Shown here in pieces: positions 1 to 8,899 of a stretch of 64,000 bases of DNA. The notes beneath the pieces were generated by a model. That model was not told where the DNA came from, did no database searches, and saw nothing but the letters and a program-made list of their open reading frames with translations. The translations under genes were made by a program, and so were the position numbers. Positions within the stretch are counted from its first letter, which is position 1, and each line of letters starts with the position of its first letter. The stretch is from Burkholderiales bacterium (GTDB lineage Bacteria; Pseudomonadota; Gammaproteobacteria; Burkholderiales; SG8-41), in the NCBI GenBank assembly GCA_019744975.1, contig JAIETP010000014.1:124001-188000 (forward strand). The letters are read 5' to 3'.

Positions 1-70
1 CGATCGCGCCGAGCGCGACGGCAATGACAAATACCGCGGTCAGCATCTGATGATGTACGTTGAATTCCAT
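1..70 (-). CDS. 5' end of a CDS running out of the window; N-terminus MEFNVHHQMLTAVFVIAVALGAI, a membrane protein (possibly YeeE/YedE-like)
   Basis: ATG at 70 (minus) preceded by GGAGGAAA-like SD at about 74-81; open to the window edge; hydrophobic translation. Confidence 0.5.
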   Translation of the reverse strand, partial: MEFNVHHQMLTAVFVIAVALGAI

Positions 71-133
71 AAATTTCCTCCGGCAAGTTTAAGTACGTCC
101 GCAGACGTCATTTAAGTAATTGTTTTTACTATG

Positions 134-805
134 TTATTTGTAAGGCGTGGGATCGGAAATACCGGCCTGCTCAAACCCCGCGCGACGCAGCCGGCAGGAA
201 TCGCAGACGCCGCAGGCACGCCCTGCTTCATCCGCCTGATAACAGGACACCGTCAATGCGTAATCCACGCCCAGCGCGAGGCCGCGGCGAATGATGTCGG
301 CCTTGCTGAGTGTGATGATGGGCGTGTGTATTTTCAGCGGTCGGCCTTCAACCGCGGCCTTGGTGGCAAGATTCGCAAGCCGCTCGAAGGCACGCATGTA
401 CTCCGGCCGGCAATCCGGGTACCCGGAGTAATCCACCGCATTGGCGCCAAAATAAATATGCTCCGCGCCGCAGACTTCGGCATGCGCCAGCGCCAGTGAC
501 AGCATGATGGTATTGCGTGCCGGGACATAGGTCACGGGTATGCCCGGTTGCAGGCCATCCACCGGCAGCGCAATCGCAGGGTCGGTCAGTGCCGAACCGC
601 CGACAGCGCCAAGATCGATACGCACCACCTTGTGTGCGACCGCGCCCAATGCCCGCGCCACGCGCGCAGCGGCATCCAGTTCGGAACGGTGGCGCTGGCC
701 ATAATCGATCGACAGGCAATAACAGTCATGCCCCGCCTCGCGCGCAATGGCCAGCGTGGTCGCGGAATCGAGTCCGCCTGAGAGCAGGACGACAGCTTTG
801 GTCAT
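134..805 (-). CDS. queC: 7-cyano-7-deazaguanine synthase QueC
   Basis: [17 protein letters not shown]-loop motif and C-terminal [14 protein letters not shown] zinc-binding motif. Confidence 0.95.
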   Translation of the reverse strand: MTKAVVLLSGGLDSATTLAIAREAGHDCYCLSIDYGQRHRSELDAAARVARALGAVAHKVVRIDLGAVGGSALTDPAIALPVDGLQPGIPVTYVPARNTIMLSLALAHAEVCGAEHIYFGANAVDYSGYPDCRPEYMRAFERLANLATKAAVEGRPLKIHTPIITLSKADIIRRGLALGVDYALTVSCYQADEAGRACGVCDSCRLRRAGFEQAGISDPTPYK

Positions 806-816
806 TGGTTATGCGT

Positions 817-906
817 GATTAAGTAATTAGGTAACCAGGTGATTAGGTAAAAACGGTGGTCGGCACTATACGCGCAATCACTTAATCACCTAATCACTCA
901 ATCACC
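817..906. repeat. inverted array of TGATTAGG-like octamers between queE and queC
   Basis: left arm TGATTAAG/TAATTAGG/TAACCAGG/TGATTAGG (817-848); right arm, reverse complement, TGATTGAG/TGATTAGG/TGATTAAG/TGATTG (876-905). Confidence 0.75.
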
Positions 907-909
907 GCC

Positions 910-1611
910 TCAGTGTCCTGGAACTTCGCCCCACAGCAGTTTGTGCAACTGCAGCTGGAAACGCACCGTCAAGCGGTCGCGCAATATCCACTCGGCGAGC
1001 CGGCGCGGTTCGAGCTGGCCGTGCACCGGCGAAAACAGCACCGGGCACAAGGCGGCGAGTTGCCTTTGCTGCAGCTGTTCCCGCGCCCAGACATAGTCCT
1101 GCTCGTCGCACAGCACAAACTTGATTTCGTCATGCGGTGTCAGGTGATCGAGATTCGACCACAGGTTGCGCGTGCATTCGCCGGAACCGGGCGTCTTCAA
1201 GTCCAGGATTTTTGAAACACGGACATCGACTCCGGACACATCCAGCGCGCCGCTGGTTTCAAGCGACACCGAATAACCGGCATCGGCCAGCTGCCGCAGC
1301 AGCACCAGCGCATGTTTCTGCGCCAGTGGCTCGCCGCCGGTCAGCGTGACATGCTGCGCGCCGTACGCGGCAACACGTTCGAGTATTGTGCCCAATGTCA
1401 GCGATTCCCCGCCGTGAAAAGCATAGGCGGTATCGCAATAGCCGCAACGCAGCGGGCAGCCGGTCAGGCGCACGAATACCGTCGGCAGGCCGACGCGGCT
1501 GGTTTCGCCCTGCAGCGAGAAAAAAATCTCGGTAACCCGCAGCGTCGCCGCAACGGCAGAAGTTGCGTCAATTACAGCGGACGAGGCTTGTTCGGTGATG
1601 GTCTGATTCAC
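910..1611 (-). CDS. queE: 7-carboxy-7-deazaguanine synthase QueE (radical SAM)
   Basis: FFSLQGE, TGCPLRCGYCDTAYAF radical-SAM motif, TGGEPL; next to queC. Confidence 0.93.
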   Translation of the reverse strand: MNQTITEQASSAVIDATSAVAATLRVTEIFFSLQGETSRVGLPTVFVRLTGCPLRCGYCDTAYAFHGGESLTLGTILERVAAYGAQHVTLTGGEPLAQKHALVLLRQLADAGYSVSLETSGALDVSGVDVRVSKILDLKTPGSGECTRNLWSNLDHLTPHDEIKFVLCDEQDYVWAREQLQQRQLAALCPVLFSPVHGQLEPRRLAEWILRDRLTVRFQLQLHKLLWGEVPGH

Positions 1612-1656
1612 TGGCGGATTGTGCCGGAAAACCCGGCAGTACGGCGACTGTACCGC

Positions 1657-2520
1657 TCAGCGCAGGTTGGCGACGCGCCGGCGCGCCTTTTCAGCGGCCT
1701 CGGAAGCGGGATAACGCGCGATCAGGCCGTCCATGGTCTTGCGCGCCGCGGCGGTGTCACCCGCCTCCAGCTGCGAGCTGGCCATGTTGAGCAGCGCATC
1801 GGGCACCGAGGCACTTTCGGGGTATGAGGCCAAAAGCTTTTGCTGGCTGGCGATCGCATTCTTGAAATCGCGCAAATTGAAATACGAATCGCCAATCCAG
1901 TACTGGGCGCGCGGCGCCAGCGTGCTTTTCGGATATTTGGCGACAAAACCCTGGAAAGCGGTGATGGCGCCCTGGTAATTGCCGATGCGGCGCTGGCCCT
2001 GGGCACGTTCATAGGCGTCGTTTTCATCGACGCTGACTGAGACGCTGACTGAGGCTGTTGATGCCCCAGCAGCCGGTTTCGGCGCCTCTGCGCCAGCCGC
2101 GACCGGGGCCGCACCGGCAGCAGGTGCAATGGCTGCGCCCGGCTGTTCGAAACGACGCAAACGCTGGTCCAGATCGACATACATGTCGCGCTGGCGTTTG
2201 GTCACGCCTTCGATATTGTTGCCGAGTATTTCGATCTGGCCGCGCAGGCTGCGCATCTCCTCGCGCAGTTTCTCGATTTCGGCCACCAGCGCCAGCACCG
2301 GCTGTGCTTTGGCGGCGTCCTCGATTTTACCCAGCCGGCCGGACAGGCTGTCGGTCTGCTGGCGCAGTTCATCGACCCGCTTCTGCTGCTCGGCGATCTG
2401 TTTGCGCGCGACCTCGTCGTCAAACAGGCCCGCTGCCGCGGGTCCGGCCGCCAGCATACCGGAACAGAAAACCAGCGCGCACAGGGATGCGATGGACGCG
2501 CGCAGTTTACGGGACCCCAT
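1657..2520 (-). CDS. cpoB: Tol-Pal associated periplasmic TPR/coiled-coil protein CpoB (YbgF)
   Basis: signal peptide, coiled coil, YERAQGQRRIGNYQGAITAFQGFVAKYPKS TPRs; downstream of pal. Confidence 0.9.
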   Translation of the reverse strand: MGSRKLRASIASLCALVFCSGMLAAGPAAAGLFDDEVARKQIAEQQKRVDELRQQTDSLSGRLGKIEDAAKAQPVLALVAEIEKLREEMRSLRGQIEILGNNIEGVTKRQRDMYVDLDQRLRRFEQPGAAIAPAAGAAPVAAGAEAPKPAAGASTASVSVSVSVDENDAYERAQGQRRIGNYQGAITAFQGFVAKYPKSTLAPRAQYWIGDSYFNLRDFKNAIASQQKLLASYPESASVPDALLNMASSQLEAGDTAAARKTMDGLIARYPASEAAEKARRRVANLR

Positions 2521-2528
2521 GCGCCGGA

Positions 2529-3077
2529 TCAGTCGTTCGGATATACGAGATCGGCGCGGCGGTTCTCGGACCAGCTCGCTTCATCATGTCCCGTGGCCTT
2601 GGGTTTTTCCTCGCCGAAGCTGACGGTTTCGATCTGCTCGCTCTGCGCACCCAGCAACTGCATCATCTGCTTGACGGCGTCGGCGCGGCGCTGGCCCAGC
2701 GCCAGATTGTATTCACGGCTGCCGCGTTCGTCGGCATTGCCCTGCACGGTCATTTTCTGGCTGCGGTTCTGCTGCAGGTAACGCGCATGTGCCGAAACCA
2801 CGGGTTTGAACTCTTCCTTGACAACATTGCTGTCGAGCTCGAAATAGACGCTGCGTTTGGACAGGATGTTGGAGGGATCCTTCAGCGGGTTACCCGAAAC
2901 GCCCTTGGGATCCAGCGGCGTGGTGGTCGGCCCGGTGGCCACCGGCGGCTTGGTCACCGGCTGCGAGCCGGCTGCGCCGCGGTCTTCGACGGCGGCGCCG
3001 TCCTGCTCTTTGGTGGGGGTGCTGCTACAGGCGGCGAGTATCGCCGTTGCCAGTACTGCTGTGAGTATGCGTTTCAT
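2529..3077 (-). CDS. pal: peptidoglycan-associated lipoprotein Pal
   Basis: lipobox LAAC; OmpA-like domain VYFELDSNVV...GNADERGSREYNLALGQRRADAV; start MKRILTAVLATAILAACSS, internal to the listed ORF. Confidence 0.94.
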   Translation of the reverse strand: MKRILTAVLATAILAACSSTPTKEQDGAAVEDRGAAGSQPVTKPPVATGPTTTPLDPKGVSGNPLKDPSNILSKRSVYFELDSNVVKEEFKPVVSAHARYLQQNRSQKMTVQGNADERGSREYNLALGQRRADAVKQMMQLLGAQSEQIETVSFGEEKPKATGHDEASWSENRRADLVYPND

Positions 3078-3117
3078 GATGGAACTCCTTGTCGACTGGG
3101 GTGGTTTTGCTGAGGAT

Positions 3118-4413
3118 TTATTTATTGACCACGGGACTCCACGCAGGTTCACGTGCATCCCCGACATCAGCGGTGAAACGTTGCTTGATGCGACCATCGC
3201 TGGAAACGGCGGCCAATATACCACGGCCTCCCACCTCGGTCGCATAGAGGATGATCTTGCTGTTCGGCGCAAAACTCGGCGATTCATCGACACCGCCCTC
3301 GGTCAGCACCTGCACCTGTCGCGTCGCAAAATCCTGCACCGCGACATTGAAGCGGCTGCCGTTGCGCTGGATGAAAGTGAAGCTCCTGCCGTCGGGACTG
3401 TGCCGCGGCGACACGTTGTACGAGCCTTCGAAAGTCACGCGCTGCGGCGCGCCGCCGCCGACCGGGATGCGGTAAATCTGCGGGCCGCCACCGCGGTCGG
3501 AAGTAAACAGGATCGACTTGCCGTCGGGTGAAAAATTGGCCTCGGTATCGATCGCGGCACTCTGGGTCAGCCGCGACGGCGCGCCCGATCCATCGGCATT
3601 GATCAGGAACAGCTGCGAACCGCCATCACGGGTCAGCGTCACCGCCAGTTGCCTGCCATCCGGCGACCACGCCGGCGCGCTGTTGCTGCCGCGGAAGGCG
3701 GCCACGGCCTGACGGCTGCCGGTGGTCAGCGATTGCACATAAACCACCGGTTTTTTCTGCTCGAAGGACACGTAGGCAAGCCGGGTGCCGTCCGGAGACC
3801 ACGCCGGCGAAATGATCGGTTCGTTCGAGGCCAGTACGCTTTGCGCGCCGAAACCGTCGGCATCCGCGACATGCAGCTCATAACGCGGGCCGCGTTTGAC
3901 GATGTAGGTGATGCGCGTCGCGAATACGCCGGGGTCGCCGGTCAGTTTTTCGTAAATGACGTCGGCTATCTTGTGCGCGGTCAGCCGCAACTGGCTTTCC
4001 GTGGCGAAATAAACAAAACCGGCGATCTGCGTCTGCTTGATGGCATCCATGACGCGGAAACGGATGTCATAACGGCCGTCCGGCGCCTTGGTCACGGCAC
4101 CGATCACCACGGCATCGGCGCCGCGGGCGCGCCACTGCGCGTAATTCACCTGCTCGGGCTCGTGGGGCACCGGGTTCATGCCGCCGGCATCGACGATTTT
4201 GAACAGCCCGCTGCGCGCGAGATCGGCCATCACCACCGGGGTCAGGCGCTGGGCCAGCCCCTCCTCGGCACGGAAGGGGGCAATGGCCACCGGAATCTGC
4301 GTGGCGCCGCCGCCGACCACTTCGATGCGGAGTTGTGCCGACGCGTTCTGGGCCAGCAGGAACAGCCCGAGAGATAACAAGCAAGGCAATAATATTGTTT
4401 TAAGATTTTTCAT
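3118..4413 (-). CDS. tolB: Tol-Pal system beta-propeller protein TolB
   Basis: repeated SPDGxxLAY/WSPDG propeller motifs; operon position; likely start MKNLKTILLPCLLS. Confidence 0.94.
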   Translation of the reverse strand: MKNLKTILLPCLLSLGLFLLAQNASAQLRIEVVGGGATQIPVAIAPFRAEEGLAQRLTPVVMADLARSGLFKIVDAGGMNPVPHEPEQVNYAQWRARGADAVVIGAVTKAPDGRYDIRFRVMDAIKQTQIAGFVYFATESQLRLTAHKIADVIYEKLTGDPGVFATRITYIVKRGPRYELHVADADGFGAQSVLASNEPIISPAWSPDGTRLAYVSFEQKKPVVYVQSLTTGSRQAVAAFRGSNSAPAWSPDGRQLAVTLTRDGGSQLFLINADGSGAPSRLTQSAAIDTEANFSPDGKSILFTSDRGGGPQIYRIPVGGGAPQRVTFEGSYNVSPRHSPDGRSFTFIQRNGSRFNVAVQDFATRQVQVLTEGGVDESPSFAPNSKIILYATEVGGRGILAAVSSDGRIKQRFTADVGDAREPAWSPVVNK

Positions 4414-4509
4414 CTTTTTCTGATGGAATGCCGGTAACTTGATGCGGATGTCTGGTCTGTGTGACCACCAGTTTGCGTCCGGGTTCATTGTCATTGTGAT
4501 GCGCAAATA

Positions 4510-5322
4510 TTACTGAACCGGCCTGAAGGCCATCGTGAAGCGGCGGAAATACTGCTGAAACTGGTCTCCCGCCGGCACGCTGAACGGCTGCGCCTTGCGG
4601 ATCGCGGCCTCGATAGCCGCGTCATACGCCGCATTACCGCTGGTCTTGGCGAGACGGACGTCCAGCACCTCGCCGCCGGGCAGCAAAGTCACCACAAATT
4701 CGGCCTCCGGGTTGCCCTGCAGGCTGGGCGGCACCAGCACGAAGCGTTTGACCCTGGTGCGGATGCCGTCCATGTATTTGTCGATTTCCCGCTTCGCCGC
4801 CGCGGCCTGTTGCGCAGCCAGCGCATCGCGTGCTTTCTGCTGTTCGTCAGCGGCGCTTTTGGCGGCGGCGTCCGCGGCCTGTTTCTTTTTCAGCGCCTCG
4901 GCTTCGGCGCGTTTTTTCTTTTCCAGCTCGGCTTCGCGCGATTTTTCAGCGGCAAGTTTTTTCGCCTCGGCCGCCTGCTGCTCTTTGAGTTTGCGTTCCT
5001 TTTCCAGTTTTTCCTTCAGCGCGATGTCGGGTTTTGCCGCCGGCGCGGGCTCCGGTGCCGGCTTTACCGGTGGCGGTGGTTTGGTTTCGACTTTCGGCGC
5101 GGGCGGCGGCGGCTCCGGCTTTATCGCCGGCGGCGGCGGGGGCTCCGCTGCGGGCGGCGCCGTCGGCAGATCGCGCCAGAGGTCGACCACCACCGCGGTA
5201 TCAATCCGCTGGTGCTGCCAGCTCACGCCGAACACCAGCAGAATCAGGAACAGCACATGCATCACGAAAGCCAGCGCGCCGGCGAGGGCCTGTTCGCGGG
5301 AGCTGATCGCGGCAGTGGTCAT
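4510..5322 (-). CDS. tolA: cell envelope integrity protein TolA
   Basis: N-terminal TM, Pro-rich then Ala/Lys-rich long helix, TonB-like C-terminal domain. Confidence 0.92.
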   Translation of the reverse strand: MTTAAISSREQALAGALAFVMHVLFLILLVFGVSWQHQRIDTAVVVDLWRDLPTAPPAAEPPPPPAIKPEPPPPAPKVETKPPPPVKPAPEPAPAAKPDIALKEKLEKERKLKEQQAAEAKKLAAEKSREAELEKKKRAEAEALKKKQAADAAAKSAADEQQKARDALAAQQAAAAKREIDKYMDGIRTRVKRFVLVPPSLQGNPEAEFVVTLLPGGEVLDVRLAKTSGNAAYDAAIEAAIRKAQPFSVPAGDQFQQYFRRFTMAFRPVQ

Positions 5323-5335
5323 CGGTTATTGATTT

Positions 5336-5395
5336 TTTCCAAAAACATGACAACCTGATCTGCCAATTGAGCAGAGGCATGTTTTTGTCATTATT
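5336..5395. repeat. palindromic element copy A: TTTCCAAAAACATG-N28-CATGTTTTTGTCATTATT
   Basis: both arms occur again, in inverted orientation, at 39069-39106. Confidence 0.75.
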
Positions 5396-5408
5396 TGCGC
5401 AATTTCCA

Positions 5409-5828
5409 TTAATTCCCGGGACGTACCAGCAGCCCCACCCGCTGCACGTTGTTCCGCTGCAGCGTATCCATCACTTCGACCACTTTTTCGTAGAGCACAC
5501 CCTTGTCGGCAGCGATCACCACCGCCTGCTCCGGGTTACTGGCCTGCCTCTGCTTGATCAGGGCAATCACCTCATCCCACTTCACTTTGCGATCCGCCTT
5601 GCCGTCCTGATCACGAAACGTCAGGTCGCCCTTTTTGTCGATCATGATCTGCAGCGGCGGGGTTTTGATCTCGGATGATTTTCCCACTGACGGCAAATCG
5701 ACTTTGCTTGGATTCATCATCGGCGCAGTGACCATGAAAATCACCAGCAGCACCAGCATCACGTCGATGTACGGCACGACGTTGATCTGGTTCATCAGGC
5801 GGCGGCCGCTGCGTTTTTCGATCAGCAT
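5409..5828 (-). CDS. tolR: TolR
   Basis: INVVPYIDVMLVLLVIFMVTAPM ExbD/TolR signature. Confidence 0.95.
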   Translation of the reverse strand: MLIEKRSGRRLMNQINVVPYIDVMLVLLVIFMVTAPMMNPSKVDLPSVGKSSEIKTPPLQIMIDKKGDLTFRDQDGKADRKVKWDEVIALIKQRQASNPEQAVVIAADKGVLYEKVVEVMDTLQRNNVQRVGLLVRPGN

Positions 5829-5841
5829 CTAGGAAGCCATA

Positions 5842-5918
5842 GAAAAATGATGGGCGGGCGCGTTGGGAGCCCCCCAAGGGGACTTCCTTCGGGGCGCGCA
5901 GCGACCGAGCGCACACGC
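5842..5918. repeat. intergenic repeat copy A, core shared with the MITE-like element at 14735-14885
   Basis: GATGGGCGGGCGCGTTGGGAGC and AGCGACCGAGCGCACACGC match the other copy at 19/22 and 18/19. Confidence 0.7.
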
Positions 5919-6003
5919 CTTCGGAGCAATGATGTCCCGACGCTTAAAAGCTTCGCCGTCATTACTGAAATCGCTGAGTCAAAATTCTTGATGTCCACTC
6001 CGA

Positions 6004-6687
6004 TCAGTGCACCTGCCGCTGCAGGATGTTGGAGAATTCTTCGGTGAAGGAATCAAAACGGATCGCCAGCCGGTTCACGTCACCGGCAAACCGGTTGTAG
6101 GCGACCACCGCGGGAATCGCCGCGAACAGGCCGATGGCGGTGGCGATCAGCGCCTCGGCAATACCAGGTGCGACATGGCTCAGCGTCGCCTGGCCGACGT
6201 TGGCCAGCCCGCGGAAGGAATTCATGATGCCCCACACCGTGCCGAGCAGACCGACGTAAGGACTGACCGAGCCGACCGTGGCGAGGAAGGACAACGAGGA
6301 TTCCAGCTTGTCCATTTCGCGCTGATAGGTGGCGCGCATCGCGCGCCGCGTGCTGTCCATCAGTGCGCCGACATCGACGCCGGCTTCGCGCCGGTGTTTG
6401 GTGAACTCACGGAAGCCGGATTCGAAAATGCGCTCAAGGCTGCCCGCGGAATCCCGCGCATTGACCGCGCGCTGGAACAGGTCCTTCAAATCGGCGCCGC
6501 TCCAGAACTGGCGCTCGAACTCGGCGGTCTGCCGGGTCGTGCGGCGCAGCGTGAATATCTTGAGAAAAATGTAGTACCAGGAAATGAGCGATGACAACAG
6601 CAGAACAAGCATCACCAGCTGCACCGGCACGCTCGCGCCGGTGATCAGGCTGAGCACGGACATGTCATGGGTAAGTGTTGCGTTCAA
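6004..6687 (-). CDS. tolQ: TolQ proton channel family protein
   Basis: TVGSVSPYVGLLGTVWGIMNSFRGLA and GIAEALIATAIGLFAAIPAVVAYNRF MotA/TolQ/ExbB signatures. Confidence 0.95.
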   Translation of the reverse strand: MNATLTHDMSVLSLITGASVPVQLVMLVLLLSSLISWYYIFLKIFTLRRTTRQTAEFERQFWSGADLKDLFQRAVNARDSAGSLERIFESGFREFTKHRREAGVDVGALMDSTRRAMRATYQREMDKLESSLSFLATVGSVSPYVGLLGTVWGIMNSFRGLANVGQATLSHVAPGIAEALIATAIGLFAAIPAVVAYNRFAGDVNRLAIRFDSFTEEFSNILQRQVH

Positions 6688-6702
6688 TTTTCCGTTCCTG
6701 TT

Positions 6703-7185
6703 CTAACTTTTTTCTATTGTCATGCGCATCGCCTCGGGCATGCGGGCCGGCCTCAAAGTATCGGTGCTGACGCACACGACCTCGACCTCCGCCCGCGCGA
6801 TCTCCTCGTTCCCGCGCAGCACCCGCTGCAAAAACCGGATGCGGCTGCCGCCGACGTTAACGACTTCCACGGTGACCTGCAAGCTGTCGTTGAACCGCGA
6901 CGGTTTCAGATAATCGATGTTCACCGCACGCACCACAAACAACACGCCGTCCCGTGCCGCCATCTCCGGTTGTTCGAAACCCAGCGCGCGCAGCCACTCG
7001 GTGCGTGCGCGCTCCATGAAGCCCAGGTAGTTCGCGTAAAACACCACACCGCCGGCATCGGTGTCTTCGTAATAAACGCGGATCGGCCAGAGAAAGGGTT
7101 GATGTGGTTGATGTGCCGCTGCCGCGGCGTGCGGGGCAGCTGAAGGTCGCGCGGGTAAATGCTGTCGTTTTAATATTTTATTCAA
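6703..7185 (-). CDS. ybgC: tol-pal-associated acyl-CoA thioesterase YbgC
   Basis: hotdog 4-HBT motif VYYEDTDAGGVVFYANYLGFMERARTEWLRALG; next to tolQ. Confidence 0.93.
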   Translation of the reverse strand: MNKILKRQHLPARPSAAPHAAAAAHQPHQPFLWPIRVYYEDTDAGGVVFYANYLGFMERARTEWLRALGFEQPEMAARDGVLFVVRAVNIDYLKPSRFNDSLQVTVEVVNVGGSRIRFLQRVLRGNEEIARAEVEVVCVSTDTLRPARMPEAMRMTIEKS

Positions 7186-7211
7186 TTAAATCAAATAGTT
7201 ACATAAATTTC

Positions 7212-8264
7212 TCATGGCGCCGAGGCGCCGGCATCCCACAGATCACGCGCGCCGTCGTTGCGCGGGGCGACCAACCCGAAGTGGCAATACGCAGCGGCAG
7301 TCGCCACCCGTCCGCGCGGTGTGCGCTGCAGGTAACCCTGCTGGATCAGGTAGGGTTCGAGCACGTCTTCAATGGTGTCTCGCTCTTCACCGATCGCCGC
7401 GGCCAGATTCTCGACTCCGACCGGTCCGCCGCCGAACTTGTCGATCACAGCCTGCAGCAACTTGCGGTCCATGACATCAAGCCCGACCGCGTCAACATCG
7501 AGCATTTTCAGCGCATCATCCGCGACTGCGCGCGTGATGTGCCCGTCAGCGCGCACCTCGGCAAAATCGCGGACGCGGCGCAGCAGGCGGTTGGAAATGC
7601 GCGGTGTGCCGCGCGAACGCCCGGCGATTTCGCGCGCACCACCCGCATCCATTCCGACTTCGAGCAGCCGCGCCGAACGCTCGGCAATCCGCGTCAACTC
7701 ATCCGTGGTGTAGAACTCCAGTCGCGCAACAATGCCGAAACGGTCACGCAACGGATTGGTCAGCATCCCCGCCCGGGTGGTGGCGCCAACCAGCGTGAAC
7801 GGCGGCAGGTCGAGCTTGACCGAACGCGCCGCCGGCCCCTCGCCGATCATGATGTCGATCTGGAAATCCTCCAGCGCCGGATAGAGGATTTCCTCGACCA
7901 CCGGTGACAGGCGGTGTATCTCGTCGATGAACAACACGTCGTTCGGCTCAAGATTGGTCAGTATCGCCGCGAGGTCACCGGCACGTTCCAGCACCGGGCC
8001 CGAGGTATGGCGCAGATTGACGCCCATCTCGCGCGCGATGATGTGGGCCAGCGTTGTTTTGCCCAGCCCCGGCGGGCCGAACAGCAGCACATGGTCAAGC
8101 GGCTCACTGCGTTTGCGCGCGGCCTCGATGAAAATCGACAGCTGGCCGCGGATTTTTTCCTGCCCGACATATTCATCCAGCACCTTGGGCCGCAGCGCGC
8201 GTTCGAACACCTCTTCCTGGGCGGAAGCCGGTGCGGCGGCAATCAGGCGGTCGGTTTCGATCAT
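7212..8264 (-). CDS. ruvB: Holliday junction branch migration helicase RuvB
   Basis: [15 protein letters not shown] Walker [28 protein letters not shown]. Confidence 0.97.
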   Translation of the reverse strand: MIETDRLIAAAPASAQEEVFERALRPKVLDEYVGQEKIRGQLSIFIEAARKRSEPLDHVLLFGPPGLGKTTLAHIIAREMGVNLRHTSGPVLERAGDLAAILTNLEPNDVLFIDEIHRLSPVVEEILYPALEDFQIDIMIGEGPAARSVKLDLPPFTLVGATTRAGMLTNPLRDRFGIVARLEFYTTDELTRIAERSARLLEVGMDAGGAREIAGRSRGTPRISNRLLRRVRDFAEVRADGHITRAVADDALKMLDVDAVGLDVMDRKLLQAVIDKFGGGPVGVENLAAAIGEERDTIEDVLEPYLIQQGYLQRTPRGRVATAAAYCHFGLVAPRNDGARDLWDAGASAP

Positions 8265-8317
8265 GGGCTGGATGTTCTTGTGACTGGGGTTTTATGACTG
8301 AAGTTTACCTCTGACGT

Positions 8318-8899
8318 TTACGACTTCGACAGCAGCTTCAGGGCCTGGCGGATGCCTTCGGTCACCGACAATCCGGCCGGCAATTTTTCCACGGCCCAGG
8401 TCACTTCACGGTCATTGTAACCAAGCGCACTCAGTGCGTTGACGATATCGCCGGTGCCCGGTATGGCAACACCGCCGGCGGAGGTATCCCCGGCCTTGAA
8501 GTCGAGGCGGTCGCGCAACTCGAGCAACAGGCGTTCCGCGGTTTTTTTGCCGATGCCGGGGATTTTGGTCATGCGCGCGATGTCCTGGCCACGCACGGCC
8601 TCGCGCAACTCGGTCACTGACAGGCCCGACAGCACCGACAGCGCAGTGCGTGCGCCGATTCCGGAGATTTTGATCAACTGGCGAAACAGCGCACGTTCAG
8701 CTTCGGTGGCAAACCCGTAGAGCAGATGCGCATCCTCGCGGACGATCAGTTGCGTGTACAAGGTTACTTCGGCGCCGGTCGCCGGCAATTGGTAGAGCGT
8801 GCTCATCGGCACGTCGATTTCGTAGCCGATGCCGTTCACGTCAACCGTGATTTGCGGCGGCTGTTTGGTCAGCAAACGTCCTGATACACGGCCGATCAT
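8318..8899 (-). CDS. ruvA: Holliday junction branch migration protein RuvA
   Basis: MIGRVSGRL start, [19 protein letters not shown] and [20 protein letters not shown] HhH motifs. Confidence 0.96.
   Translation of the reverse strand: MIGRVSGRLLTKQPPQITVDVNGIGYEIDVPMSTLYQLPATGAEVTLYTQLIVREDAHLLYGFATEAERALFRQLIKISGIGARTALSVLSGLSVTELREAVRGQDIARMTKIPGIGKKTAERLLLELRDRLDFKAGDTSAGGVAIPGTGDIVNALSALGYNDREVTWAVEKLPAGLSVTEGIRQALKLLSKS

Noticed and set aside
5611-5916. 101-aa minus ORF starting MCARSLRAPKEVPLGGSQRARPSFF
   Set aside because: Translation of the intergenic repeat plus out-of-frame tolR; treated as a repeat rather than a gene.
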